A stretch of DNA of 52,386 nucleotides from an uncultured Dehalococcoidia bacterium (GCA_903929005.1 CAIYTC010000182.1:1-52386); one strand, 5' to 3'; shown: positions 31,776 through 41,231, numbered from the stretch's first letter. Notes: generated by a model from the sequence alone, not told the origin. A program made the numbers and translations.

Positions 31776-34001
31776 TCAGTAAGAGTTCAGACTGCTCTCG
31801 ATGGCGGCGGCGCTGCTGAATGCGCCGTCCTGCTTGCTCCTGATGACTCCGGTTGAATCGACAAAAAAGGTCATCGGTATGCCGCTGGTAACATTATATG
31901 CCTGGGCGACCGAACCGGCTTCGTCCAAGGGGACATTGAATGTATAGCCGCCACTGGTAATTTGCGCTCCTACAGCCTCATCCCTGTTGGCGCTGAAACC
32001 GCCCGCGGCGCTGTTGATGATGAGCATGGCCACGCTGCTTTCCGGATAGTTCGCCCTGACGGTCTGAAAATAGGGCATTTCCTCCATGCAAAAGTGGCAA
32101 TTTAAGTTCCAAAAATTGATGATGACCTTTTTCCCGTGCAGCTCGCTGAGGGTCACCTGGCCGCCATCTTCATTGGCTAAGGCCAGGGTGAAATCAGGCG
32201 CTGAATTTCCAACAGATGATCCGGCCGGCACCGGGGTTACAAAGGTAGCATCCGCTGATGATTTTTCGTTGCCGTCAGCATCCCTTGATGTGACCTTGTA
32301 ATGGAAAGTCGTTTGCGATGCCAGGCCGTAAAGGATAACGTCATGGAACAAGGCCAGGGTGGTGTCCGTTTGCGATGGCTGCAAGGTGCCGTAGCCCACT
32401 GACGTGCCGTAACTTACCTGGCTGGTAGCCGGCTCGTCGGTTTTCCAGGTTATCTCTGCTGAACCTCCCACAGTAGAGCTGGAAATGTTCGCTACTTTCA
32501 TTTCGCTGATAACAGGAGGCGTGGTATCGCGGACCTCGGAAGTCCTGATTACTTCGGTAGCTTCCAGGCTGGCATCGGGCGAATCAGGGTTGTCGTCCAG
32601 CCTCGATTTCACCGTGATATGGTATGTCTTGCCCTGCTCGAGGCTGGTCAGCTTAACGACGTGATTGGTAACCATGGCATCGTCTTTGGCATTCTCGCAT
32701 TGCGTGCCGCCATCCAGGCAGTAAATTACGATGCTATTAGATTCCTTATCGGTTTTCCAGGTTACTGTAGCGCCGGTCCTGGTGATATCTGAATACTGGA
32801 TGTTGGATATGGCGGGTGCCCTGGATGAAGCACCCGGTTGAGTAGTTGTGGGCGGCATCACAGCCGGGGCGGGCGTTTTAAACTGGTCCATGATGAAGAC
32901 GATGCTTATAATGATGACACCTGCCAGGGCCATCAGGGCGAATAAAATCGGCAGCGGCGAACTCTTTTGTCCTGGCTTTGCTCCCTTATCTTCATTTTCA
33001 CGGGTCTTTTTTTTCTGTTTCCTGCGCCTAACCGGTATTTCTTCAATAAATCCCGGCGCCGGGGCAGGGTAGGCCACCTCGTAAGGCTGAAATGCCGGCT
33101 GGCCATAGTATTGGTCAGGCTGAGGGGCATAAGACGGGTAAGGCTGCGAGGCATAAGCCGGGTAAGGCGGCGGAGCGGCTGTCATGGACTTGTAATGGTC
33201 CGCGGCTTTGATGTAGGCCCTGGTTTTTTCAGCAGGCAGGCGGTTACAACTGCATGTGGGGCAGACCTTGCTGCGGTCCGGCACAGGGTTGCTGCAATTC
33301 GGACAAATACGCAGTTCATAGGCATCAGGCTGCAAAGCAGTACCTTGCGGTACAGGTGACCCGGGACCCATCTGGGGAAAAATATCTTCGGGAGGCGTCC
33401 TTCGCGTCTGTGACCTTGTTTGCTCAGATGAAGCACCTGTGCCTCTCTCGGCCATCCTTCTATATGCTTCAGCCTCAAGCGTCTTATCTTTGCTCATGTA
33501 GCTTTGGCTTAAGATACTGCCACCGCCGAATTTACCGTGTATAGGGCACATGCTGGATCCCGGCGGGATTGCTGTACCGCACTTGGCGCAGACCTTTTGC
33601 GTGGGGGACTCCTGTGCAGGCGCAGAGGCGTAAGCTGCTTCGCCGTAGGCCGGTTTCAGCATGCCCTGTCCCTGGGTGGGCGTCATGGTAAAGCGGTTGC
33701 CGAGTTGGCCGCAATAGGGGCATTTCCTCTGGGTGGGATCTATCCTGTTGCCGCAACTCGGGCAGGCATATCTACTGGCGGAGTATTCCACCGGCAATAC
33801 AGCGGGCGCAGTGTGAGCATCCGCCAAATACTTGCCCGGCTTGAAAGAAGGATCCCTCTTGCCGCAATGAGTACAGACGGCTGTATTGGGTGATTCAATC
33901 AGCAGGTGACAATAGGGACAGAACCGCGCGCCGCATTTCTGGCAGGTTGTGGCGTTGGGTTCATTGATCTCACGACACCTTTGACAGATTATACTGGGCA
34001 T
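31776..34001 (-). CDS. Zinc-ribbon / membrane / FnIII / TlpA-like thioredoxin protein (copy 3, CHFC)
   Basis: A 741-residue single-pass membrane protein. Residues 1-255 hold five CxxC pairs that form zinc ribbons (e.g. CQRC...CQKC, CPSC...CPYC, CPNC...CPTC). A Pro/Tyr-rich stretch (278-315) and a basic RRRKQKKK lead to a membrane helix at 350-372, so the ribbons should be cytoplasmic. Outside come two fibronectin-III-like domains (about 397-487 and 495-590; ATVTWKTD, AEITWKTDEPATSQVSYG) and a TlpA/redoxin domain (598-741) with INFWNLNCHFCMEEMPYF, active site CHFC at 635-638, and cis-Pro in GIPMTFFVD. It is probably an extracytoplasmic thiol oxidoreductase. Candidate promoter: minus-strand TTGACA at about 34068. 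Paralogous to the two genes upstream. Confidence 0.85.
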   Translation of the reverse strand: MPSIICQRCREINEPNATTCQKCGARFCPYCHLLIESPNTAVCTHCGKRDPSFKPGKYLADAHTAPAVLPVEYSASRYACPSCGNRIDPTQRKCPYCGQLGNRFTMTPTQGQGMLKPAYGEAAYASAPAQESPTQKVCAKCGTAIPPGSSMCPIHGKFGGGSILSQSYMSKDKTLEAEAYRRMAERGTGASSEQTRSQTRRTPPEDIFPQMGPGSPVPQGTALQPDAYELRICPNCSNPVPDRSKVCPTCSCNRLPAEKTRAYIKAADHYKSMTAAPPPYPAYASQPYPSYAPQPDQYYGQPAFQPYEVAYPAPAPGFIEEIPVRRRKQKKKTRENEDKGAKPGQKSSPLPILFALMALAGVIIISIVFIMDQFKTPAPAVMPPTTTQPGASSRAPAISNIQYSDITRTGATVTWKTDKESNSIVIYCLDGGTQCENAKDDAMVTNHVVKLTSLEQGKTYHITVKSRLDDNPDSPDASLEATEVIRTSEVRDTTPPVISEMKVANISSSTVGGSAEITWKTDEPATSQVSYGTSVGYGTLQPSQTDTTLALFHDVILYGLASQTTFHYKVTSRDADGNEKSSADATFVTPVPAGSSVGNSAPDFTLALANEDGGQVTLSELHGKKVIINFWNLNCHFCMEEMPYFQTVRANYPESSVAMLIINSAAGGFSANRDEAVGAQITSGGYTFNVPLDEAGSVAQAYNVTSGIPMTFFVDSTGVIRSKQDGAFSSAAAIESSLNSY

Positions 34002-34158
34002 TAATTATTATCCATTTGAAACGGCCTTCAATGCTATATTAAAGGTAAGACAAGCTATATTATATGTCAAGTTTGATACAGCGTGCAGGACAGCTAAAAC
34101 GATTAAAATCAGGGACGGTCTAAATTAGACGGGCGCGTCGCTGGAAGTCAGGCTGGAA

Positions 34159-36000
34159 TCAGTACGAGTTGAGCATAAATTCTATTTCACCCGGCCCGGT
34201 GAACATACCCTGCTGGATGCGGCGGATGACGCCGTCCTTGTCGATAAAATAGGTCTTGGGTATGCTGGTGAGCTCGTATCTGTTGAAAGCATCTTCACCC
34301 GGATCAAGGCAAACGGTGAAGTTGTAATTGCCGTTGGAGATAAATGAGCGGACAAGCTCCTCTTCAGACTGACTGCCCGCCACAGTCAGGAGCATGACCT
34401 CATCGCCGCTGCTGTATTTATCCCACACTGCCTGGAAATGGGGTGTCTCAAGCTTACAGGGTGTGCACCAGCTGGCCCAGAAATTAAGGATAATCTTTTT
34501 ACCCCGGAATTGGCTGAGCGAAACGTCCTCGCCTTTGAGGTTTTTCAGGGTGAAATTGGGTGCCTTGTTGCCCATGTAGGGTGACGCGCCAGTGTCGGGT
34601 TCAGTTTTGAAGACGAAATCAGCCGATGTCATGACATTGCCCGCAGCATCCCTGGAAATGAGCTGGTAATGATAACTGGTTGACGGTGAAAGCCCGCTGA
34701 GAAACACGCTGTGACCGGTACTGAATTCGTAAGTAAAGCCCGATGAAAATTCGTAACCGGCGCCCAGTCCGAATTTAACCTGGGATTTGGCCTTCTCATT
34801 TGTATTCCAGGTAATTGTAGCCGCTGAATCGTCCGCTGATACAGCGGGCTGACCTTCAAGCCGGGGCGCAATGGTATCGGCAGCCGATAATAAAGTCTGA
34901 AAACTGCGCTCAACGGGATCGTTGCGTAGGCCGGCGTTATCCTGGCACTGAAGATCAGTAATATAGTACCACTGCCCGCTGTCCAGTCCATCCAGCCTAG
35001 CCGTATGGTTAACGTCCGGCTTCGTTGCAACCTTTTTAATTATTGTTTCGCCGGTATCAGTTTTATAATGGATCTCGCTGATGCAGGGCTCACTTGTTTT
35101 CCAGGTTACGGTTGCCCCGCGGTCACTAATCGATTTGATAACGGGTTCGTATACGGTAGGCCTCGTCGTGTCAGATGGTTTATCAGGGTTGGTGGGCGTA
35201 ACCGGTGCGGTAACAGGGGCATCAGGATTCGGGCTCACAGCCACAGCCGGCACGGTAGTATTGGCAGTGGGTTTCTGCCCAGATTTATCTGACGCAAAGA
35301 TATTGGATAGCCAGGCCAGCGGGTTAACGGCTGGTTGAGCCTGTTGCGAGGTGTTAGCGGGTTGGGCCGGCTCCGCTGGCCTGACCATCTCAGGCACCGT
35401 GGGCGTCGCTAACCATCTGGTAATATCGTCGAAATTATTATAAACATAATTGACGCCTATGATCAGAAGCACAAGCAGCGCGATGCTTATAATGGCCGTG
35501 ACTAAAACGCCGGTGTTGTCTTTCTCGGGCTTCTCAGGCTCTTCATCGTCCTCAACGAACTCGGTGAAATGCTTTTTCCCGGAGGGCTTCTCCTCGAAAT
35601 CCCGCTCCTCCTCTTTTTCCTTTTTACCCCGTTTCTTAGGTTCGCCCCTGTCCATGTCCTCTATATGGTCGAGGATAGGGCTGCGGGGACGCATGCCAAC
35701 GGGGAAGTGTGAATCATCGTCATCATGACGGCCGTGTGAAAGTGACGGAGATTCAGCCTGGATATCCATGGGTCCGGAGAAACGCTGGAGCTGTCCGGCT
35801 GGCTGTTGCCGTTCAACTTTTTCAGCAGGGAATGAGTCTCCCCTCCTCAGGGACGGCGCCTGCGGAGCATGACTGCTTTCAGACGGGCCGCCAGGCGGGG
35901 CGTCATAGGTATGAGGACCCAGAGATCCGCAGTCCTGGCATTTCGTATATTTGGATGAGATAGGCTTGCCGCATTGGCCGCATCTGAATTCTTTATCCAA
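34159..36000 (-). CDS. Zinc-ribbon / membrane / FnIII / TlpA-like thioredoxin protein (copy 2, CTPC)
   Basis: A 613-residue paralogue. It has a single N-terminal zinc ribbon (CGQCGK...CQDCGS, 7-24), then a long disordered charged region with KKRGKKEKEEE and DDEEPEKPEKD, a membrane helix at about 163-185, a Pro/Thr-rich linker (200-280), two FnIII-like domains (about 283-370 and 377-467) and a TlpA-like domain (475-613). The active site CTPC (512-515) in NFWASWCTPCKLETPHF is the closest of the three to classic TlpA/ResA, and TSIPKTYFIDKDGVIRR holds the cis-Pro. Homology predicts reduction of disulfides or cytochrome c apoprotein outside the membrane; target unknown. It has its own upstream region with TTGACA at about 36130-36125. 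Confidence 0.85.
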   Translation of the reverse strand: MDKEFRCGQCGKPISSKYTKCQDCGSLGPHTYDAPPGGPSESSHAPQAPSLRRGDSFPAEKVERQQPAGQLQRFSGPMDIQAESPSLSHGRHDDDDSHFPVGMRPRSPILDHIEDMDRGEPKKRGKKEKEEERDFEEKPSGKKHFTEFVEDDEEPEKPEKDNTGVLVTAIISIALLVLLIIGVNYVYNNFDDITRWLATPTVPEMVRPAEPAQPANTSQQAQPAVNPLAWLSNIFASDKSGQKPTANTTVPAVAVSPNPDAPVTAPVTPTNPDKPSDTTRPTVYEPVIKSISDRGATVTWKTSEPCISEIHYKTDTGETIIKKVATKPDVNHTARLDGLDSGQWYYITDLQCQDNAGLRNDPVERSFQTLLSAADTIAPRLEGQPAVSADDSAATITWNTNEKAKSQVKFGLGAGYEFSSGFTYEFSTGHSVFLSGLSPSTSYHYQLISRDAAGNVMTSADFVFKTEPDTGASPYMGNKAPNFTLKNLKGEDVSLSQFRGKKIILNFWASWCTPCKLETPHFQAVWDKYSSGDEVMLLTVAGSQSEEELVRSFISNGNYNFTVCLDPGEDAFNRYELTSIPKTYFIDKDGVIRRIQQGMFTGPGEIEFMLNSY

Positions 36001-36151
36001 TTAACTCTCTCCCTGAGGCAAAATCGGGCGCCTATCCGGGATAAGCAGGATTTCCCTGCTGATCCGGCTCATATTCATGGTTGTACCTTTCATTCAATAT
36101 CTACACTACAACGGGATAAAGCCACTGTCAAGGGTGTTATGCATAACCGGG

Positions 36152-37741
36152 CTATAAATCATTCAGGATTCGCTCCACCTGGCCGACGTTAAAACTGCCG
36201 TATTCAATGTCGCGGATAATCATGTCACCGTCAATAAAGACCGTGCAGGGCGCCTTCTCCACGTTATACAGATGGGCGGTGGTCTTGTACATATCCACAA
36301 CAACCGGAACGCTGAGGTCGCCGCGTTCTGTTTTGTACTGGATAACGGCCCTGTCTATATCAGCGAGCTTGCTTTCTATGAAAATGGCTATGATCTTGAC
36401 GCCCGGGATATTCTTATTCTGAATTGCCTGCAGCAGGGACAACTCGCGGTCGCACTCCGGGCAGTAGATCGCCCAGAACGTCAGCAGCACCTTTTGCCCC
36501 CTGTAGTCGCGCAAGGATAGGGTGTCCAGCGTCTTGAAGACGGGAAGGGTAAAATCGGGCGCCCGGTCACCTATCCGGGGGCCTGTGGGTACAGAGACGA
36601 GCGTGGTGAAAAGGCCGGGCGGGTCCATGGCCGCTCCATTGCCGTCGGTGTCTATCGACTTGATGCGGTAATAGTACGCTGTATTAGCTTCAAGCCCGAT
36701 GATGCGCACGGAATGTTCCGTAATCATCCTTGAATCGACCAAAGTCGAATTGGCGCAGGAGCCGTCTGGCCCGTACAGCACCTGGCTGTTGGACGGTTCA
36801 TCCGTTGTCCAACTGACGATAGCGCTGCCGTCGGTAGGTATGAGCTTGAACTTTATTACCGCAGGTGGACTTGTATCACCTTTAGCAGCGGTGTCGAAAA
36901 CCATGTCATTGCCGCGCGACAGTTCCTGGCCTTTACCATCGGTTGCTATTACAACGAAATGGTAAGCAGTGGATGGCGCCAGCTCTTTCAAGACGACCTT
37001 TTGAGCGTTCAACTGAAGTTCAGCCACTGCCATGTTGCCGTACGATTCCGAGTCGCCGTACAGTACCCTGCCCCAGGCGGGCAGGTCGGTTGTCCAGGCT
37101 ATGACAGCGCTGCCATAGGTGATGTCTGATATGGCTATGTTGGATATGGTAGGTTTTGTGGGGGCAACTGCCGGTGGCTGGTGCTGCTCAACCGGTTTGA
37201 AGAAAGTTAATGTCGAAGGAATAATGCCGTACTGCCGGGCTAAAAGGAAGCCGATGCCGGCCACGATAACCGCTATGGCTATCAGGATGATTAGATCGAG
37301 CGTTTTGAGGCGCCGCCTGCCCCGCAGTTCGGTGACACGCTGGGAAGCGCCCTTGATAGAAGCCAGTCCCCTGACGGCAGGGGGCACATCCGGGATCCCT
37401 GCAGGGCCTTCTCCGGAGGATTCGGCGTCCTGGCCGCTGGGGACTAACTTAGCCATGGCTGTGCTTTTACCACAATGGGGGCAAATGGCGGCAGGCGTTT
37501 TCAGGTCGGCCATGCAATTGGGGCAGCGATGTTGCTTTTGACCCTGTGCCGGAGCAGCTTCGGCCAGCCCTGCCGCAGCCCTTTTCTCAATGATCTTTTG
37601 CCAGAGGTCTACCCCCTGCTGCTCGACGCGGTCCATGTACCACTTCTGGCCGCAGCGCGGGCAGATTGAGGTACCTTCGGGGACTACACCGCTGCACTGG
37701 CGGCATATCTTAGGACTCGACTGAGTTTCACCCTCTGACAT
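36152..37741 (-). CDS. Zinc-ribbon / membrane / FnIII / TlpA-like thioredoxin protein (copy 1, CPEC)
   Basis: A 529-residue paralogue, first in transcription order. Two zinc ribbons (CRQCSG...CPRCGQ at 13-31 and CPNCMA...CPHCGK at 73-91) precede a basic RGRRRLK and one membrane helix (about 148-168). Two FnIII-like domains follow (about 198-285 and 292-380; AVIAWTTD, AIVSWTTDEPSNSQVLYG) and a redoxin domain (385-529) with FWAIYCPECDRELSLL, active site CPEC at 427-430, and cis-Pro replaced by KAPCTVFIDGD, i.e. Ala-Pro-Cys. That extra Cys beside the cis-Pro is unusual. Upstream, TATAAT and a -35-like TTTCAA at 18 bases give a candidate promoter. Target unknown. Confidence 0.85.
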   Translation of the reverse strand: MSEGETQSSPKICRQCSGVVPEGTSICPRCGQKWYMDRVEQQGVDLWQKIIEKRAAAGLAEAAPAQGQKQHRCPNCMADLKTPAAICPHCGKSTAMAKLVPSGQDAESSGEGPAGIPDVPPAVRGLASIKGASQRVTELRGRRRLKTLDLIILIAIAVIVAGIGFLLARQYGIIPSTLTFFKPVEQHQPPAVAPTKPTISNIAISDITYGSAVIAWTTDLPAWGRVLYGDSESYGNMAVAELQLNAQKVVLKELAPSTAYHFVVIATDGKGQELSRGNDMVFDTAAKGDTSPPAVIKFKLIPTDGSAIVSWTTDEPSNSQVLYGPDGSCANSTLVDSRMITEHSVRIIGLEANTAYYYRIKSIDTDGNGAAMDPPGLFTTLVSVPTGPRIGDRAPDFTLPVFKTLDTLSLRDYRGQKVLLTFWAIYCPECDRELSLLQAIQNKNIPGVKIIAIFIESKLADIDRAVIQYKTERGDLSVPVVVDMYKTTAHLYNVEKAPCTVFIDGDMIIRDIEYGSFNVGQVERILNDL

Positions 37742-37861
37742 GATTATTAATATCTTACCTCGAGAGTTTCTTTAATTATACATATAGTTAAATTGAATTT
37801 GAAAGCAAAGTCAAGGTGCCGGACGTGAAGAGGCCCTACCCCGCAGGAAAATCTTATGGAG

Positions 37862-37894
37862 AAAGCCCCGTGTCTTGCTGCAAGCCGGGGGTTT
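37862..37894 (-). terminator. Candidate terminator of the greA-lysS-serS operon
   Basis: On the minus strand CCCCG (37890-37886) pairs with CGGGG (37870-37866) around an inner CTTG-CAG-CAAG stem, with A-run before and CTTTCTCC after, about 20 bases past the serS stop. Confidence 0.5.
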
Positions 37895-37910
37895 TACGGA
37901 TGGCCCTCAC

Positions 37911-39173
37911 CTACTTTATAACCCGGGCATTCATGTAGGGGTGCAAGGCCTCGGGCACGAGGATGCTGCCGTCAGCCTGCTGATAGTTTTCCATAATGGA
38001 TATCATGACGCGCGGCAGGGCCAGGCCGGAACCGTTAAGGGTGTGTACCAACCGCGGCTTTGACTCGGAATCGGGGCGGTAGCGTATGTTAGCCCGGCGT
38101 GCCTGGAAATCGCCGCAGTTGCTGCAGGAGCTTACCTCAAGCCATTCCCGGCAGCCCGCTGACCATATCTCAATATCGAATGTTTTAGCCGCGGCAAAGC
38201 CCATATCACCGCTGCAAAGCTGGATAACATGGTACGGCAACCCCAGTTTCTGACAGATGTCCTCAGCATCGTGCGTAAGCTTATCCAGTTCGCTGTTGGA
38301 GGTCTCGGGCTCGACGAACTTATACATCTCCACCTTCTCAAACTGGTGCCCGCGCTTTATGCCGCGGGTATCCTTGCCGGCGGCCATCTTCTCGCGGCGG
38401 AAGCAGGAAGTATGCGCCACGTAGTATATCGGCAGCACTCCGGGCGTTATTATCTCGTCACGGTGCAGGTTGGTCAGGGGGACTTCGGCAGTGGGAACGA
38501 ACCAGTAATCCTCTTCGGCGTCGTGATACAGGTTATCGGCGAACTTGGGCAGGTTGCCGGAGCCAACCAGGCTCTCTTTCTTGACCATGAAGGGTGGAAA
38601 TATCTCTGTATAACCGTGAGCATTTACGTGCAGGTCGAGCATGAAATTGATCAGCGCCCGCTGTAATTGCGCACCCTGCCCGCACAGCACGTAGAACCTG
38701 GTGCCTGATAATTTGACACCGCGCTGGAAATCGATGATGCCCAGCTTCTCTCCCAGTTCCCAGTGAGGCAGAGGGGTGAAGGTGAACTCCTGCGGCTTGC
38801 CCCAGGATCTTACTTCAATATTGTCCTGCGAATCCTTGCCTGCCGGGACATCGGCAGCCGGCAGGTTGGGCAGGAGCAGCAGCTTTTCGGTAAGCTGTGC
38901 TGTTACCTGGTTGGCTTCAGATTCGATCTGGTTAATGCGGTCACCCACCTGGCGCATCACGGCTATCAGGCCGGGCGGCTTTTCTTTCATCTGGCTGATC
39001 TGCTTGCTGACTTCATTGCGCCGGGCGCGCAGGGCTTCAGCCTCCTGGAGAAGCTGGCGGAAGGTATTATCGAGACCTATGATCTCATCGATAGACGCCC
39101 GGCCTTCGCCGCGCTTTTCCATCGCCCGGGAGACTACTTCAGGGTTATCACGGATCAGTTTGATATCAATCAT
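37911..39173 (-). CDS. serS: Seryl-tRNA synthetase
   Basis: A 420-residue class II synthetase that charges tRNA-Ser (and tRNA-Sec if present). The N-terminal coiled-coil arm (about 25-105) precedes the catalytic core. Motif 2 (FRREKMAAGKDTRGIKRGHQFEKVEMY) and motif 3 (GSGLALPRVMISIMENYQ) are intact, as is the serine-site TAEVPLTNLHRDE. ATG 39173 matches the conserved start MIDIKLIRDNPE and overlaps the lysS stop by 8 bases, so translation is coupled. A longer frame to 39209 lies wholly inside lysS and is rejected. Confidence 0.96.
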   Translation of the reverse strand: MIDIKLIRDNPEVVSRAMEKRGEGRASIDEIIGLDNTFRQLLQEAEALRARRNEVSKQISQMKEKPPGLIAVMRQVGDRINQIESEANQVTAQLTEKLLLLPNLPAADVPAGKDSQDNIEVRSWGKPQEFTFTPLPHWELGEKLGIIDFQRGVKLSGTRFYVLCGQGAQLQRALINFMLDLHVNAHGYTEIFPPFMVKKESLVGSGNLPKFADNLYHDAEEDYWFVPTAEVPLTNLHRDEIITPGVLPIYYVAHTSCFRREKMAAGKDTRGIKRGHQFEKVEMYKFVEPETSNSELDKLTHDAEDICQKLGLPYHVIQLCSGDMGFAAAKTFDIEIWSAGCREWLEVSSCSNCGDFQARRANIRYRPDSESKPRLVHTLNGSGLALPRVMISIMENYQQADGSILVPEALHPYMNARVIK

Positions 39174-40680
39174 TTTTAGTCTTAAGCTGCGGGAAGAGTA
39201 TAACCTCACGGATAGATTGCCTGTCGGTGAGCAACATGATCAGCCTGTCGATGCCAATGCCAAGGCCGCCCGTGGGCGGCATGCCATGCTCCATGGCGGT
39301 GATGAAATCTTCGTCGATTTGCTCAATTTCCGGTTCAATATTGCCCATCTTGGATAACATAATTTGCCGGCTATTTTCAGACTGCTTCTGTCCGGCGAAC
39401 CGTTCGCGCTGCTCGGTGGGATCATTCAGTTCAGAAAAGGAATTAGCAACTTCCATGCCGCAGATGAACGCTTCGAACCGTTCGACAAGTCCCTGCTCCT
39501 GGCGATGCTTCTTTGCCAGGGGTGACATCTCTATGGGGTAGTCGATGAGGAAGGTTGGCTGTTTGAGGCAGGGCTCTACACAGGTTGAAAGAAGTTCGTC
39601 TATCAGCCTGCCCCGGTCCTTCAGCGGGTCGACCTGCAGTCCCATCTGCTGCATCCTTGCCCGCAGGCTGTCGGCATCAGGGTAGTCCATGAAATCCAGG
39701 CCGCATTTTTCGATCAGCGATTGCCGCAGGTGGAGGCGCTTCCAGGGCGGGTCAAGCTTGATGACCTCTCCGCCAAAAGTAACTTCGGTGGCGCCCAGCA
39801 CTTCCCTGGCCACGCTGCTCACCAGCGTTTCCGTCATCTCCATGACGTCGTTGTAGTCGGCATAAGCTTCATAGCTTTCCAGCATGGTGAATTCAGGGTT
39901 GTGCCTGGTTGAGATGCCTTCGTTGCGAAAAACGCGGCTAATCTCGTACACCTTGTCAAAACCACCGATTATCAGCCTTTTTAAATACAGTTCAAGGGCT
40001 ATTCTAAGGTAAAGCTTCTGGTCCAGCGCATGATGGTGGGTAGTAAACGGCCTTGCCAGCGCTCCGCCGAAGGTAGGTTGGAGAACAGGGGTTTCAACTT
40101 CTATAAAACCCCGGCCATTCATAAAGCTGCGTATGGCGCCGATTATCTGACTTCTTTTCATAAAAAGGTCTTTAACTTCCTGGTTGGAAATCAGGTCGAG
40201 GTATCTCTGGCGGTACCTTTTCTCCACGTCCACCAGGCCGTGCCATTTTTCCGGAAGTGGAAGCAGGGATTTGGCCAGGATGGTGAACTCTGAAGCTTCG
40301 AGGGTCGTTTCGCCACTGCGGGTCTTAAAAAGTTGGCCGGCGGCACCCATGAAATCGCCCAGATCGAGATCATGCAGCAACTCATATTTTTCTTCGCCGA
40401 TGGAATCGCGGCGGAAAAAAACCTGCATTTTGCCGGCGCCGTCACGGATATCGAAAAAAGCTGCTTTGCCCATAAAGCGGATGGCTGTGACCCTCCCGGC
40501 CAGTTTTACCCCTGGAAGGGTCGCAGAGGGGTCTGATTCAAGCAGCTTCTGAAAAAGCCCGCTGGCCTCCTGGCTGGTGTGAGTACGCTGGAATTTATGA
40601 GGGTAAGGGTTGATGCCGCGGCCGATGATTCTGGAGAGTTTTTCCAGGCGCGGCTGTTCAATGCGATCCTGCCCGGTCAT
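39166..40680 (-). CDS. lysS: Lysyl-tRNA synthetase (class II)
   Basis: A 504-residue class II enzyme. The N-terminal OB fold (about 60-150; VKLAGRVTAIRFMGKAAFFDIRDGAGKMQVFF) binds the anticodon. Motif 1 includes GFIEVETPVLQPTFGGALARPF, motif 2 FRNEGISTRHNPEFTMLE, and motif 3 GGLGIGIDRLIMLLTD. It attaches lysine to tRNA-Lys in the cytosol. The start follows the greA stop by 4 bases, and its end overlaps the serS start, making a greA-lysS-serS operon. Confidence 0.96.
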   Translation of the reverse strand: MTGQDRIEQPRLEKLSRIIGRGINPYPHKFQRTHTSQEASGLFQKLLESDPSATLPGVKLAGRVTAIRFMGKAAFFDIRDGAGKMQVFFRRDSIGEEKYELLHDLDLGDFMGAAGQLFKTRSGETTLEASEFTILAKSLLPLPEKWHGLVDVEKRYRQRYLDLISNQEVKDLFMKRSQIIGAIRSFMNGRGFIEVETPVLQPTFGGALARPFTTHHHALDQKLYLRIALELYLKRLIIGGFDKVYEISRVFRNEGISTRHNPEFTMLESYEAYADYNDVMEMTETLVSSVAREVLGATEVTFGGEVIKLDPPWKRLHLRQSLIEKCGLDFMDYPDADSLRARMQQMGLQVDPLKDRGRLIDELLSTCVEPCLKQPTFLIDYPIEMSPLAKKHRQEQGLVERFEAFICGMEVANSFSELNDPTEQRERFAGQKQSENSRQIMLSKMGNIEPEIEQIDEDFITAMEHGMPPTGGLGIGIDRLIMLLTDRQSIREVILFPQLKTKND

Positions 40681-40684
40681 GGTC

Positions 40685-41152
40685 TCAGCTTACTTCGATG
40701 AGCTTTAGTTTCATTATCCCCGCCGGTGTGCGTACCTCGAACTTGGCCCCCTTCTTTTTGCCCAGCAGCGCCTTGCCCACCGGGGATTCGCAGGAAATTT
40801 TACCTTCGACCGGGCTTGCTTCAGCCGTGCCGACGATTATATAACGGTCTATCTTGCCATCCTGGTTCTCGATTAAAACAGTATCGCCAAGCTCCACAAC
40901 GCCCGGTTGATGGGGAGCTTCAATGATGCGGGCGTTGAGGATTATGTTTTCCAGTGAACTGATGCGGCCTTCTATGAAGGCCTGCTCGTTTTTGGCATCT
41001 TCATATTCGGCGTTATTCTCGGTGCCGCCCATCTCGCGCGCCCTTTTTATTTTGTCAGCTATATCCTGACGGTGGACTGAGGTAAGCTGATCATACTCAG
41101 TTTTTAGCTTTTCAAGGCCTTCCTGGGTGATATCAAATTTCTTTTGTGTCAT
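40685..41152 (-). CDS. greA: Transcription elongation factor GreA
   Basis: A 155-residue Gre factor. The N-terminal antiparallel coiled coil (about 10-75) carries the acidic tip residues at the turn (MGGTENNAEYEDAKNEQ) that reach the polymerase active site. The C-terminal FKBP-like domain includes VELGDTVLIENQDGK and GKISCESPVGKALLGKKKG. It rescues backtracked RNA polymerase by stimulating transcript cleavage. ATG 41152 follows a GGGGAGGTAATACC site. First gene of greA-lysS-serS; its leader contains a terminator-like hairpin (41182-41210), so attenuation or autocontrol is possible. Confidence 0.95.
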   Translation of the reverse strand: MTQKKFDITQEGLEKLKTEYDQLTSVHRQDIADKIKRAREMGGTENNAEYEDAKNEQAFIEGRISSLENIILNARIIEAPHQPGVVELGDTVLIENQDGKIDRYIIVGTAEASPVEGKISCESPVGKALLGKKKGAKFEVRTPAGIMKLKLIEVS

Positions 41153-41181
41153 CGGTATTACCTCCCCGCTGGCTGGATATT

Positions 41182-41210
41182 AAAAAACTGAGAGTCGGAA
41201 TAACTCTCAG
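41182..41210 (-). terminator. Terminator-like hairpin in the greA leader
   Basis: Minus strand: CTGAGAGT (41210-41203), 7-base loop, ACTCTCAG (41195-41188), then TTTTTTAAT (41187-41179). It lies between the promoter (41232-41260) and the greA ribosome site, so it can stop transcription early. Confidence 0.7.
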
Positions 41211-41231
41211 CGTTCGAACTACTTTCGAATT

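Noticed and set aside
32500-36900. Repeated short protein motifs in the three thioredoxin genes that could suggest a DNA repeat array
   Set aside because: The similarity is at the protein level between FnIII domains; DNA identity is low, so it is not a repeat array or CRISPR.
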